Part shown: one piece after another, positions 26,073 to 35,537 of the stretch
Numbering within the stretch: position 1 is the stretch's first letter
Layout: each line of letters starts with the position of its first letter
Origin: Maribacter polysaccharolyticus
GTDB taxonomy: Bacteria > Bacteroidota > Bacteroidia > Flavobacteriales > Flavobacteriaceae
Reading direction: 5' to 3'
DNA: 64,000 nt
Assembly: GCF_028882255.1 (NCBI RefSeq)
Contig: NZ_JARBUY010000002.1
Location: 694,342 to 758,341 of the forward strand
Notes under the pieces: generated by a model
Seen by the model: the letters and a program-made list of their open reading frames with translations, nothing else
The model's database searches: none
Told to the model about the DNA's origin: nothing
Program-made: the position numbers and the translations under genes

Positions 26073-27263
26073 ATGGGAATTATCCTGAAAAGAAGTATCC
26101 TAGGTTTTATCGTCATGGCTTTTACTTTGTTGGCTTGTGATTCCCCGGCCTATATTTCCGGTAGATTGGAAGGTGCGGAAGGAAAGGACATAAAGCTGTA
26201 TCTGATCCAACCGGAAAACTTACGGGAGGTAGGGGCATCTTATTTCGGAAAGGTCCTGGATTCGGCGGTGGTTGGACCTGATGGTAATTTTGAATTCACT
26301 AATCCGCCACAGACCCAAGGCCCCGTGCTCTTGGAGTTGGCTTTGGGGCAATCCGGGAAATACCCCAATTATTTGAAAACCGATGATGTTGTCCGTTCCA
26401 ATTATATGCCTTTTTTATGGCAAGCGGGAGCGTTTTTGGAAATAACAGCTGATGGGGATGCATTTCAAAATAGTTTTTCGATAGAAAATCCTTCAGAGAA
26501 CAATAAGGCTTTATTGTACTTAAGGGATGTCGGCCAAAAAGCCTATAAAACTTATCTAGAAGGCAAACAATGGCAATTGGAGGAAGGGAGTCAATTGTTG
26601 GATAAGGAGCATGCGATTTTGCAATACCAGACCGAACTGATCAAGTTTGCGGATAGTAGCCAACTCCTAATGCCGGCACTGGTGGCATTTAGATGGGTTA
26701 GTCCGGAAGATGATTATGAACGTGTGCCTGAATTTTTGGTACGTCAATGCGAAAAATGGAAGGAAAAACAACCAGGTCATCCTTGGGTAAAACAACTGTG
26801 TGAACGGAGTGAGCCCGCTAATTTGCCGGTTTTGGTAGGGGACGGATTTCCAAATCTTACCTTGCCCACGATTACAAAGGATACCTTCGACCTAAAGGAT
26901 GTTTTGGGTGATAAACTCACGTTGATTGATTTGTGGGCATCTTGGTGTGCCCCTTGTCGCTTGGAAAACCGGGAGGTTTTAGTGCCCCTGTGGGATACAT
27001 ATCACGATAAGGGTTTACAGATTATCGCTTATGGTTTGGAAAGTAATGCTTCGGCCTGGAAAACGGCCATGGTAAGGGATGGGGCAGATCGATGGCTGCA
27101 AGCTTCTGATTTGGAGGGAGACGATGCGCCCTTCTTGAAAAAAATCCGTGTGCAGACCATTCCGGCCAATTTTATATTGGATGACCAAGGGGTGGTCGTC
27201 GCTAAAAATATCCACGGAAAAGCCTTAATGACTTGGGTGGAAAATTATCTGGGAAAGGAATAG
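26073..27263 (+). CDS. TlpA-like thioredoxin-domain lipoprotein
   Basis: The 396-residue lipoprotein (Cys22 in LLACDS) has an N-terminal beta domain of the DUF4369 type (YISGRLEGAEGKDIKLYLIQ), a helical middle, and a C-terminal thioredoxin fold with the active-site pair Cys292/Cys295 (WCAPC) and a cis-Pro (TIPANFILD). Such proteins act as periplasmic disulfide reductases or cytochrome maturation helpers in Bacteroidota. No partner gene lies next to it. Confidence 0.9.
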   Translation: MGIILKRSILGFIVMAFTLLACDSPAYISGRLEGAEGKDIKLYLIQPENLREVGASYFGKVLDSAVVGPDGNFEFTNPPQTQGPVLLELALGQSGKYPNYLKTDDVVRSNYMPFLWQAGAFLEITADGDAFQNSFSIENPSENNKALLYLRDVGQKAYKTYLEGKQWQLEEGSQLLDKEHAILQYQTELIKFADSSQLLMPALVAFRWVSPEDDYERVPEFLVRQCEKWKEKQPGHPWVKQLCERSEPANLPVLVGDGFPNLTLPTITKDTFDLKDVLGDKLTLIDLWASWCAPCRLENREVLVPLWDTYHDKGLQIIAYGLESNASAWKTAMVRDGADRWLQASDLEGDDAPFLKKIRVQTIPANFILDDQGVVVAKNIHGKALMTWVENYLGKE

Positions 27264-27368
27264 GATATTGCCTTCGATCGTCACGGGGCATTTAGGGGTT
27301 TTGGATTTATTCGCTTTAAAAATAGGACGGGTGCGTATCTATTTAAAGTGTCGTGGGGGTACGGACGG

Positions 27369-28097
27369 TTATATGCCTAAACTGGAAAAGAACTGTGCCT
27401 TATGGCTATCGCCAATAGGTATGCGAATCTCATCGATTACGATACGGTTTCGTTGAACGGAGCGAATAAAATCAACATTGACCACATAGGATTTATGTAC
27501 GCGGAGAAATTGGTTTGGGGGAAGTTTTTCCATCAAATCCTTAAAACTCAACAATGTCAATATGGTTTTATTCGAGTCTGCAATATGTATTTTTAAGTAA
27601 TCTTTCAGCCCTTGGATATATTTTATTTCATCAAGGTTTATTTTTACACTCTCATGTTCGGACTTGACAAAAATGAATTTTTGGTTTTCGATTACTGCTT
27701 CTCCATTCGAGGGAAAAACATTGGCTGAAATGGGTTGCTCTTTCAGGGACATAAGTTCTTTTACCCGGGAAACAGCTTTTATAAAACGATGGTAAGGAAT
27801 GGGTTTTACCAGATAATCCACGGCATTCAGTTCGAAACCTTCTACGGCATACTGTGAATAGGCTGTGGTAAATATGAAAAAAGGTCGGTTTTCCAGTGCA
27901 CTTATGAATTCCAATCCACTTAATTGTGGCATTTCAATGTCACAAAAAATAAGATCAACCTTTTGCTCTTTAATGACCGTAATGGCATCCAAAGGGTTGG
28001 TGAAGCTGCCTATTTCCTCAATAAATCCCAGTTTTTTACAATAGCCGGATAATACTTCTATGGCCAAGGGTTCGTCATCGATGATTATACAGTTCAT
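27369..28097 (-). CDS. LytTR response regulator
   Basis: The 242-residue protein has a receiver domain with Asp7-Asp8, phospho-acceptor Asp53 and Lys98, followed by a LytTR DNA-binding domain (FVKSEHESVKINLDEIKYIQGLKDYLKIH...RVHKSYVVNVDFI). It starts 2 bases after the stop of the kinase gene on the minus strand, so the pair forms one two-component system with DUF4907 upstream. Confidence 0.93.
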   Translation of the reverse strand: MNCIIIDDEPLAIEVLSGYCKKLGFIEEIGSFTNPLDAITVIKEQKVDLIFCDIEMPQLSGLEFISALENRPFFIFTTAYSQYAVEGFELNAVDYLVKPIPYHRFIKAVSRVKELMSLKEQPISANVFPSNGEAVIENQKFIFVKSEHESVKINLDEIKYIQGLKDYLKIHIADSNKTILTLLSFKDLMEKLPPNQFLRVHKSYVVNVDFIRSVQRNRIVIDEIRIPIGDSHKAQFFSSLGI

Positions 28098-28099
28098 GA

Positions 28100-29131
28100 T
28101 TAAAGATTTATTTTCAGATCAACATTATACGTCTCCCCATCGTCGGTTATCACTAATTCGTGGGAATTGGGATAGAGGTACTTAAGCCTGCTTTTTATAT
28201 TTTCGAGACCTAGACCACTGCTATTGGTTTTTGGTTTTTGGTTGCCTATACTGTTCACGACATTGAAATGTATGGAATCTTGTAGGATCAGAAAATTAAT
28301 TTGCACCTTCGTTTTTCCAAAATAATCGGTCCCGTATTTAAAGGCATTTTCAATAAATGATATAAACAATAGGGGTGGTACATATTTTTTATGATCGTCC
28401 CCTGTAATTTTTAAATTCACGTTCTCACTGTTCGCAAGCCGTAGCCGTTGTAAGGCCACATAGCTTTTAATGTATTCTATTTCCTTGTCTAGAGGTACTT
28501 TGTCCTTATCGGCTTCATAAAGCATATACCGCATTAATTCCGATAGGTTGATGATGGCCTCGGAGGTGTCGTTCGATTTTTTTACCGATAAGGAGTAAAT
28601 AGTATTCAGGGAGTTAAAAAGAAAATGGGGGTTCAATTGTGCCTTTAAAAACTGAAGCTCCGACTGTACCTTCTCTTTTTCTATCGATTTTCTTAGGTCT
28701 TCGTTCTTTTGCCACCCTGTATAGACCCTTAACATGGTTGAAAAAAGCAAAGGTACGCCAAAATTAATTATTGGCATCAGGGGCAATCGGAATCTCAGTA
28801 AGTCATTTTGGAATGGCTCTGGCGGTAGGGTGTTCAGATATTCCCCCTCTTGAAACGGGGGGTACAAATTATGCATCAATAAGATGACAAACCCCAATAG
28901 GGATAGCGTTACTAGGAGGAATGAAAGTCTTTTGCCGTTCAGTAAAAGATGGGGTACAAGAAAAAAATAATTGATGTAGAACAGCAGGGTTGCTGTCATT
29001 ATCTTGATAAGTAAACCGCTGGGTAACGGACGGGAAAGGGCGAAAAAAGGATATAGAAGCAAGCCATAAAGTGCAAACCATAAAAAAACGTGCACCAAGA
29101 CTTGTGGTATGTTCTTCTTTTGAAGGGTCAT
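28100..29131 (-). CDS. LytS-type histidine kinase (His_kinase family)
   Basis: A 343-residue membrane kinase with four membrane helices in the first 135 residues and a cytosolic kinase core. The phospho-acceptor is His169 in LNPHFLFNSLNTIYS; the N-box (FIENAFKYG) and G-box (GLGLENIKSRL) are intact. It overlaps the DUF4907 start unit by 4 bases (ATGA), showing tight translation coupling. The signal is unknown; DUF4907 might be a sensor partner. Confidence 0.92.
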   Translation of the reverse strand: MTLQKKNIPQVLVHVFLWFALYGLLLYPFFALSRPLPSGLLIKIMTATLLFYINYFFLVPHLLLNGKRLSFLLVTLSLLGFVILLMHNLYPPFQEGEYLNTLPPEPFQNDLLRFRLPLMPIINFGVPLLFSTMLRVYTGWQKNEDLRKSIEKEKVQSELQFLKAQLNPHFLFNSLNTIYSLSVKKSNDTSEAIINLSELMRYMLYEADKDKVPLDKEIEYIKSYVALQRLRLANSENVNLKITGDDHKKYVPPLLFISFIENAFKYGTDYFGKTKVQINFLILQDSIHFNVVNSIGNQKPKTNSSGLGLENIKSRLKYLYPNSHELVITDDGETYNVDLKINL

Positions 29132-29490
29132 TCAATGGATTTTTTTACTACGGGAATGTCAATTTCCAAATGTTCAAGATCTGAGAGTGATAGTCTGGGG
29201 TCCTCTCCGTTCAATATTTTGGAAATGACCATTTCAGCCGTTTTTTCAGCATCTTCAGCAGTAGTAAAAGGATGGTTACCTTGTATTGCGGGAATGTTGC
29301 CTTGTTGGATCAACACCTTATTGGCATGGTTTAAGATTCGATATCCAAAACCTTCCTCCACAGGATAAACTTCTGACCGTATGCCCTTTTTCTGGTCCGT
29401 ACAGCTTCCAAAGAAAAGGACACCACTTAATAGGCATACTATGATCCCTATAAAGGCCAATTTGTTTTTTAATGTGGTTTTCATATTCAT
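29128..29490 (-). CDS. DUF4907 lipoprotein
   Basis: The 120-residue lipoprotein (SP ending at FFGSC) carries a DUF4907 domain (YPVEEGFGYRILNHANKVLIQQGNIPAI...AEMVISKILNGE). The start at 29490 (MNMKTTLKN) fits the signal; an upstream in-frame start at 29550 would put 20 extra residues before it. Its stop overlaps the kinase start, so it may be an accessory sensor of that two-component system. Confidence 0.75.
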   Translation of the reverse strand: MNMKTTLKNKLAFIGIIVCLLSGVLFFGSCTDQKKGIRSEVYPVEEGFGYRILNHANKVLIQQGNIPAIQGNHPFTTAEDAEKTAEMVISKILNGEDPRLSLSDLEHLEIDIPVVKKSIE

Positions 29491-29500
29491 ATAATTTTGC

Positions 29501-29535
29501 AATGGGGCGATACTTACGAAAAGCACCGCCCCATT
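29501..29535 (-). promoter_or_regulatory. Hairpin in the leader of the DUF4907-kinase-regulator unit
   Basis: AATGGGGCG (29501-29509) pairs perfectly with CGCCCCATT (29527-29535) around a 17-base loop. It lies between the kelch gene stop and the DUF4907 start. No T-run follows on either strand, so it may be an attenuating structure or a weak terminator. Confidence 0.4.
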
Positions 29536-29576
29536 ACTAAACTTATTCAACTGTCACTCAGCAAATAATTTGCAAG

Positions 29577-30569
29577 CTAGTCCTCGTCATCATATTCGTC
29601 AAAGGGATACAACTCATAAAGGTCATCCAAATAAAGACTGCTCGTACGGCCTAGTCCGACAAATGCACGTGAGCCGTTAGAGAAGGCGATTGGGTCTTGT
29701 CTTGAAGTACCTTCAAAACTGGTTCTGGTTTCCCAAGTATCATCGCTTGGATCATATTTCCAAACTGTAGTCAATGTTCCTCCTGAAGTACCACAAGCGA
29801 TATATCCGTATCCATCTATGGTGAATCCTGCGGCATTACTTCTTGTGATGCTATAATCATCTTCTTCATCCAATGGCAATTTTTCGGTCCAGGATTCCGT
29901 AGAAGGGTCGAATACCCAGAAATCATCTACGTAAACACCGTTGGAAACCCCTGTTCCTAGATAAACAAGGTCATCTATGATAAAGTTTGTGGCAGACCTT
30001 CTTTTGTCTCCACCAAAGCCGACCATTTCGGTCCATGTGTCAGAGCTGGGGTCATATTTCCAAAAATCCTTACGGTCGTTTTCACCATCGTATCCTGTGC
30101 CGAAATATCCGTAACCATTAATGCCGAATGCTGTAGCACTACGTCTTGGGGATGATATGGAGGCAATTTGTGACCATGTGTTCGAGCTTGGGTTGTAGGC
30201 ATAAAAATCGGTCAATTCATCAAGACCGTCATATCCTGAACCAATATATCCCGTACCATCGACCTGGAAACCTGCGGCCGCATTTCTGGCACTTCCAGGG
30301 AAATCGGCTTTTTGAACCCAATAATCGCCATCGATATCATAAGACCAAAAAGAGGTAAGGTAATCGTCACCATCATAACCCGTACCCATATAACCTATAT
30401 CGCCGATGGTAAATCCGGCGACACCACTACGGGCTACGCCATCAAAAACAGATCTTTCTATCCAGTTTCCTTCATAGTCATCATCATCACTCGAACAACT
30501 AGATAGCGTAAATAATACAACGCCCATCATGGCTATATGTTTAAAGTGGTATTGCAGTAAGTTTTTCAT
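29577..30569 (-). CDS. Kelch-repeat lipoprotein
   Basis: The 330-residue lipoprotein (Cys25, LSSCSSDDDD) has about six kelch units, each with a GYxGTGYDG-like core and a Tyr-Asp-Pro-x-x-x-x-Trp stretch (WKYDPSSDTWTEM, WVFDPSTESWTEK). It would form a beta-propeller on the outer or inner membrane surface. A catalytic motif is absent. It is transcribed with the DUF4907/kinase/regulator genes or just before them; a hairpin separates the two. Two 19-bp direct repeats lie upstream of its start. Confidence 0.85.
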   Translation of the reverse strand: MKNLLQYHFKHIAMMGVVLFTLSSCSSDDDDYEGNWIERSVFDGVARSGVAGFTIGDIGYMGTGYDGDDYLTSFWSYDIDGDYWVQKADFPGSARNAAAGFQVDGTGYIGSGYDGLDELTDFYAYNPSSNTWSQIASISSPRRSATAFGINGYGYFGTGYDGENDRKDFWKYDPSSDTWTEMVGFGGDKRRSATNFIIDDLVYLGTGVSNGVYVDDFWVFDPSTESWTEKLPLDEEDDYSITRSNAAGFTIDGYGYIACGTSGGTLTTVWKYDPSDDTWETRTSFEGTSRQDPIAFSNGSRAFVGLGRTSSLYLDDLYELYPFDEYDDED

Positions 30570-30580
30570 AATGTCTTTTT

Positions 30581-30618
30581 GTTTTCCTTCTCTTTAATGG
30601 TTTTCCTACTCTTTAATT
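30581..30618 (-). repeat. Two tandem 19-bp direct repeats upstream of the kelch gene
   Basis: The units 30581-30599 and 30600-30618 (plus-strand core GTTTTCCT[TA]CTCTTTAAT) differ at two positions and sit end to end, 12 bases upstream of the kelch start. They could be a cooperative operator or slipped-strand repeats in the leader. Confidence 0.5.
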
Positions 30619-30835
30619 AAAATTTTGTTCAAAACTAGCGCAGTATACCTATGATTGAAACTGAAATAGATGAATGCGCTCTTTTAACGTATGAACCATG
30701 TAATTTAGTCGACGAAATCGATAACATGTTTAATCGTCTAAATTACTGTATTGGTCTAATAACTATCGGGTTTGGTCTATTGTGGTTTTTGTCTTACTAT
30801 AGTGGTTATACTTTTGCGACCAAATTAATTTTTTT

Positions 30836-32134
30836 ATGAAGAATATCCTATTACTAATTTGTTGCCTTGTTTTGTTCGCTTCCTGTAGCGACGATTCGAT
30901 CAACGATTCTGATTTTCTGGCCGGGGAAACTTTCACCGATAGCAATGTGCGTGTACTGCTGCTTGATAGTCTTACGGTGAAGTTGTCTACCATGAAATTT
31001 GACAGTATCGTGACTTCCGATGGTAGTAGGATGTTGGTGGGGGAATACACCGATCCCGTATTTGGAACGATAAAGAGTTCAAGCTTTATAGAAATGGTGC
31101 CTTCTTCGTATGATATTGATGAGGATGCTTATTATGACAGTATCGTTTTCATACTCCGTTACGACAATTATTATTATAACGATACCATAGCCGAAAATAC
31201 TTACCATATCAAGGAATTGAGTGAGGCTTTGAGTCCTGATTCGGAAGATGATTATTTTTATAACACCAGTAGTGTTGATTATTATGAAGATGACCTGGGG
31301 TCGATCACCGTTGCCCCCAGACCTATAGGGAGGGACTCGATATACATTAAGTTAGACGATACCTTTGGGTTGGATTTGTTCCAAAAACTGCAGGATGAGG
31401 ACTTGACCGATTATGATGAATTTGTCGATTACTTTAAAGGTTTTGTCATTCAGCCCGATGACACTGCCAATGGCACCGTTTTGGGATTCTCGTTGTCCTC
31501 CGATATGCGCCTTTATTATAGTATAGCAGGGGAAACGGATACTGAGGATTATTATACCTCTTTTACGATAAATACCACTAGTTCTCCGGTTCCTTTTTTC
31601 AATCAGATTTCCGCGGCCGATCCCATTTCCTATCTATCGGGCTTAACCGATAATGAGGTCAATCTCTATAGCGAGGATGCGCAAGATCAAAGTTTTGTGC
31701 AGTCGGGTATAGGAATAACCACTAGGATAGAGATCCCGTATTTAAAATCGCTGGGCGATATCCAAGGGCAGGGTACCTTACTCAGTGCAACATTGCGTAT
31801 AAAACCCCAGGCGAACTCTTATAACGATTATTTGATGCTTCAGGATACCCTAGGGGTTTATGTGGTCGATCAAAACAATGATCTATCGTACCAAACATCC
31901 ATGGAGGCCATTTTAAATACGGATAACGAAGAATTCGATGATATCTATTATGAAGTGTCTTTAAGTAGTTATTTGGAAGACATATTGGAGACCGATTTGG
32001 ATAATACGGATGCCTTGATCCTGTTACCTAGCGACTACACTTCCAAAGTGGACCGAGTGATCTTGGATGCGAATTTGGACTCGGAGAGCCCACAACTAGA
32101 AATAATATATGCCATTTACGATGAAGATGAATAA
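30836..32134 (+). CDS. DUF4270 lipoprotein
   Basis: The 432-residue lipoprotein (Cys17, LFASCSDD) is typical of DUF4270, a Bacteroidota outer-membrane lipoprotein family with beta-rich N- and C-terminal halves (VRVLLLDSLTVKLSTMKFDSI; LKSLGDIQGQGTLLSATLRI). The role is unknown. Its end overlaps the next gene, which codes an outer-membrane barrel, suggesting the two act together. The upstream region holds an imperfect dyad at about 30704-30743. Confidence 0.88.
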   Translation: MKNILLLICCLVLFASCSDDSINDSDFLAGETFTDSNVRVLLLDSLTVKLSTMKFDSIVTSDGSRMLVGEYTDPVFGTIKSSSFIEMVPSSYDIDEDAYYDSIVFILRYDNYYYNDTIAENTYHIKELSEALSPDSEDDYFYNTSSVDYYEDDLGSITVAPRPIGRDSIYIKLDDTFGLDLFQKLQDEDLTDYDEFVDYFKGFVIQPDDTANGTVLGFSLSSDMRLYYSIAGETDTEDYYTSFTINTTSSPVPFFNQISAADPISYLSGLTDNEVNLYSEDAQDQSFVQSGIGITTRIEIPYLKSLGDIQGQGTLLSATLRIKPQANSYNDYLMLQDTLGVYVVDQNNDLSYQTSMEAILNTDNEEFDDIYYEVSLSSYLEDILETDLDNTDALILLPSDYTSKVDRVILDANLDSESPQLEIIYAIYDEDE

Positions 32135-33374
32135 AACCCCTTACTTTATACTCGCTGTCATTCTTTTGGCATTAAATTCCATAACGGCCCAATCCGAGGC
32201 GTTGACAAGTTCTCCCTATTCTTTATATGGGTTAGGGGTCATCAACCAGTCCAGTATCGGTTTTACCAATGGTTTGGGATATACCGGTATAGGTATAGGT
32301 ACAGATACCCAAATCAACAATTTGAATGCCGCAAATTATGGTTTGATACCCGCAAATTCATTTTACTATGATGTCGGAATACGAGGGGGGTACAATACCT
32401 ATAGTAGCTCAACCGATAACGAATCCAAAACAACCTTGAACTTTGCCGACTTGGCCGTGGCATTCCGTATTACGGAAGGACTGGGGATGGGTATTACCAT
32501 GGTACCTTATACCGATGTAGGTTATACTTTGGTAGGTTTGGAAACGAATATTGAAGGTTCGACCGAAACTTTTGAAAGTAATGTTTCAGGTCTTGGTGGA
32601 CTTAGTGACCTTAAATTGAACATAGGTTACGCAGTTACCGATATCTTACGGTTCGGTCTAAGTACTTCGTTTTTGTTCGGTAACATAGAGGAACAAGAGT
32701 ATTTTGTGATAAGTAGTAGTGCTCTAAGTACTTCGGAGGAAACCAATTATTCAGGTTTTAGAGTCGGACTTGGAATGCAATTCGATATTACGGATAAAAT
32801 CACCATGGGAAGTACAATGCAACTTCCTTCAAGTTTAAAAGGTAATCTTACCCGTACGGTAGTAAAGTATTTGGATGGTTCGGAAATAACCGTTGAGGAT
32901 GACGAAAGTGATACGGTCGATGATTTTGATATGCCCTTGGAAGTAGGGATCGGTTTCAGTGCTAGGGTAATGGAGTCATTGACATTGAGTGCGGATTATA
33001 AAAAGAACTATTGGAGTAAGACCGGACAGGAAGAAAATCTGGGCAAGTATGAAGACCAGGATATTGTGTCCTTTGGAGCCGAATATGTGAATAACCCCAC
33101 TAGTTTTAAATATGCCGATCGTATCCGCTACCGTGCAGGATTCAATTATGACAACGGATATTTGGCCGTCAACGGCATAAAGGTAGATAGCTATAATATT
33201 ACCGCGGGTATAGGCTTGCCCATTGGCCAAGGCCTACGATCTTTGATGAACCTCTCGTACAGTTATGGTGCAAAAGGGCAGATAGAAAATATACTCGTAA
33301 AGGAAAACTATCATTTACTTACCTTGAATTTGAGCTTCGCCGATCTTTGGTTCCAAAAACGATTGATCAATTGA
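32121..33374 (+). CDS. Outer-membrane beta-barrel protein (FadL/OmpP1-like)
   Basis: A 417-residue protein with a signal peptide (ILAVILLALNSITAQ) and a barrel of about 14 strands beginning after SSPYSLYGLGVINQ. The YGLG/GLGMGI motifs and the C-terminal aromatic strand (LTLNLSFADLWFQ) fit a FadL/OmpP1-like channel. The gene overlaps the DUF4270 3' end by 14 bases, so translation is coupled. The start could also be the ATG at 32109 or 32127. Confidence 0.8.
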   Translation: MKMNKTPYFILAVILLALNSITAQSEALTSSPYSLYGLGVINQSSIGFTNGLGYTGIGIGTDTQINNLNAANYGLIPANSFYYDVGIRGGYNTYSSSTDNESKTTLNFADLAVAFRITEGLGMGITMVPYTDVGYTLVGLETNIEGSTETFESNVSGLGGLSDLKLNIGYAVTDILRFGLSTSFLFGNIEEQEYFVISSSALSTSEETNYSGFRVGLGMQFDITDKITMGSTMQLPSSLKGNLTRTVVKYLDGSEITVEDDESDTVDDFDMPLEVGIGFSARVMESLTLSADYKKNYWSKTGQEENLGKYEDQDIVSFGAEYVNNPTSFKYADRIRYRAGFNYDNGYLAVNGIKVDSYNITAGIGLPIGQGLRSLMNLSYSYGAKGQIENILVKENYHLLTLNLSFADLWFQKRLIN

Positions 33375-33494
33375 TGGTATTTTTTAAGCAGTAGGCTATT
33401 TAAAATAGTGTTAATTACAAATATCAAATTAAACCTATTGTAAAAAGCTGGGTCAAAATGACATTAAAAAGCTAATAATTAAAATTCCATTATT

Positions 33495-34055
33495 ATGAAA
33501 AAGGCAATTATTTTAATGTTAGGAGTTGTACTGTCAACAGCTTTTATAAACGAAGCAAATGCACAAAGAAGAACCAGTAAGGTAGCCACTACTTCCAAGG
33601 TCGTAAGGGTGCCGAGAACCAAGGTGACCTATAAAAAACCTAGGGCTAAGGTACTTGCGGTTCGGACAATACCGAATAAGAGAACGATCGTTTCGACAAG
33701 AGGTGAAAAATACTTTTTCTCGAACAATAGGTATTATAGGTATTACAATGGTAGGTATATTCACGTTGCCCCTCGGGTTGGCTTGCGAATAGGCATCTTA
33801 CCTCCAGGTTTTAGAACCATTGTATTCGCCGGAAGGAGTTATTTTTATTTCGATGGGGTATATTATGAGCCCAGCGGTGATGAATACGAAGTGGTTTACC
33901 CTGAACTAGGCACTGTAATCTATGAGTTGCCCGATAACTATGAGAAGGTAGAGTATGATGGCGATTTACTGTATGAAGCCAATGGGGTGCTGTATGAAAA
34001 AGTTCAAGTGGATGGTACCAGGGCTTATGAAGTCGTGGGTATCATAGAGGACTAG
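33495..34055 (+). CDS. DUF6515 family protein, secreted
   Basis: The 186-residue protein has a signal peptide (1-23), a basic segment (KVATTSKVVRVPRTKVTYKKPR) and the DUF6515 tail in which Tyr-rich beta units repeat (YFFSNNRYYRYYNGRYIHV; YFYFDGVYYEPSG; LLYEANGVLYEKV). DUF6515 is an uncharacterised periplasmic or surface family of Bacteroidota. A terminator follows. Confidence 0.85.
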   Translation: MKKAIILMLGVVLSTAFINEANAQRRTSKVATTSKVVRVPRTKVTYKKPRAKVLAVRTIPNKRTIVSTRGEKYFFSNNRYYRYYNGRYIHVAPRVGLRIGILPPGFRTIVFAGRSYFYFDGVYYEPSGDEYEVVYPELGTVIYELPDNYEKVEYDGDLLYEANGVLYEKVQVDGTRAYEVVGIIED

Positions 34056-34089
34056 AAAAAAACTGGAATACGTCGAGTATCAGTATAAA

Positions 34090-34143
34090 AAAAAGCAGGG
34101 TAAGGGTTTGGGTCGATTGGCCCTGGTCGTTACCCTGTTTTTT
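34090..34143 (+). terminator. Rho-independent terminator after DUF6515 gene
   Basis: CAGGGTAA (34096-34103) pairs with TTACCCTG (34130-34137), extended by A/T pairs on the outside, and ends in six T. Confidence 0.75.
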
Positions 34144-34208
34144 CGATTTATGTAGGCGGGAAGGTAACTGTCCAATTATAATTTTGTTCGGAATTGGATT
34201 TAATAAAA

Positions 34209-34757
34209 ATGGGAATGTATAAAAAGTGGTTGCTCCTGGTTTTCCTTTGTATTGGCATAGCCTCCTATGCCCAGCAAAACGATTTTGAAAAGATCGGTTC
34301 CACGAATTTCAAAAGGCTGTACCGTTTGAACGATTCCATGTTCCGGTCCGAGCAGCCCAGTAAAAAAGGGTTTAAAGAACTCCAATCGCTTGGGGTTAAA
34401 ACCGTCCTTAATTTAAGGCGACAGAAAAAGGACGATAGGAAAGTCGTGGGTACCGAATTACAGGTGGTGAATTTACCATTGAAAGCGGCAGAACTTGATG
34501 AAACTAAAATAATAACGGTTTTAAAGGCCATCGGGGTAGCCGAAAGTCCGGTATTGATTCACTGTTGGCATGGATCGGATCGTACGGGGGCCATTGCGGC
34601 AGCGTACCGGATGGTATTTGAAAAGTGGCCTAAGGAAAAGGCCATTGCCGAATTCAGGTACAGGGATTTTGGGTATCATGAAAAAATGTACCCTAATCTG
34701 GTAACGTTGTTGTTGAATTTGGATATAGTGCGGATCCAAAAAGAAATAGGCATATAG
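34209..34757 (+). CDS. Secreted dual-specificity/tyrosine phosphatase-like protein
   Basis: The 182-residue product has a signal peptide (MYKKWLLLVFLCIGIASYAQ) and a single cysteine-phosphatase fold with the P-loop HCWHGSDRTG (Cys119 and Arg125 from the start at 34209). The WPD-like loop is not obvious. Such periplasmic phosphatases act on small phosphorylated compounds or inositol phosphates as often as on proteins. The start at 34209 is chosen as the first ATG after a non-ATG frame opening; a second ATG is at 34215. Confidence 0.82.
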   Translation: MGMYKKWLLLVFLCIGIASYAQQNDFEKIGSTNFKRLYRLNDSMFRSEQPSKKGFKELQSLGVKTVLNLRRQKKDDRKVVGTELQVVNLPLKAAELDETKIITVLKAIGVAESPVLIHCWHGSDRTGAIAAAYRMVFEKWPKEKAIAEFRYRDFGYHEKMYPNLVTLLLNLDIVRIQKEIGI

Positions 34758-34799
34758 TCCCATCCCCTTTGGATCTGGGTTGAACCATTTAAGATGAAA

Positions 34800-35531
34800 T
34801 CAATCCAAGCTGTTTTTAGCGATATAGGCCAAAAATTCCGGTTTATAATTTTCCGAAACGGTAATCCGTTGATCTCCGATAATGATTTGACTCCGTTCTA
34901 TGACATCGATGGCCTCTAAGGAAACAATAAATGAACGGTGTATGCGCATGAACTTATCAGGAGGAAGTTCTTCCTGGAGGCTTTTAAGGCTCATCAGGGT
35001 CAATATGGGTCTTGGCCGGTCTTTGAGCCAAATCTTGATATAGTCCTTTAAACCTTCAAAATAAAGAACATTATCCAAGTAGATCTTCAATTGTTTATAG
35101 TCCGATTTAACGAATAGGAATTCTTTGTCTTTGGTAGCGGCCTTCTGTGTTTTGCCCCTGACCAAGGCAAACCAGTCTTTGGCTTTGTTTGCGGCCGATA
35201 AAAATTCGGCATAATCAAAGGGTTTCAACAAATAATCCAAAGCCTCGACTTTAAAACCTTCCAACGCATATTCTGAAAATGCCGTGGTGAAGATGACACG
35301 GGTTTTTTTGGAAATCAACTTGGAAAGATCTATCCCTGTAAGATCGGGCATCTGAATGTCCAGGAAAATCAAATCGACCGGCTCATTTTCCATAAAGGTC
35401 AGTGCCTCCAGGGCACTTTCACATTTTTCCTTAAGGACTAAAAAGGGGGTTTTCAATACATAGCCTTCTATAAGTTGTAAGGCCATGGGTTCATCATCTA
35501 CAACGATACAGCTAATGGGATTGGGCTTCAT
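34800..35531 (-). CDS. LytTR response regulator of exporter operon
   Basis: The 243-residue regulator has Asp58 as phospho-acceptor and a LytTR domain (FVKSDYKQLKIYLDNVLYFEGLKDYIKI...HRSFIVSLEAIDVI). It is the last gene of a six-gene minus-strand operon. It starts 6 bases after the kinase stop. It is a paralog of the 27369 and 57386 regulators. Confidence 0.93.
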   Translation of the reverse strand: MKPNPISCIVVDDEPMALQLIEGYVLKTPFLVLKEKCESALEALTFMENEPVDLIFLDIQMPDLTGIDLSKLISKKTRVIFTTAFSEYALEGFKVEALDYLLKPFDYAEFLSAANKAKDWFALVRGKTQKAATKDKEFLFVKSDYKQLKIYLDNVLYFEGLKDYIKIWLKDRPRPILTLMSLKSLQEELPPDKFMRIHRSFIVSLEAIDVIERSQIIIGDQRITVSENYKPEFLAYIAKNSLD

Positions 35532-35537
35532 TTACGA

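Noticed and set aside
30704-30743. Imperfect dyad AATTTAG...CTAAATT upstream of the DUF4270 gene
   Set aside because: One mismatch and a long 22-base centre; no second copy in the window supports it.
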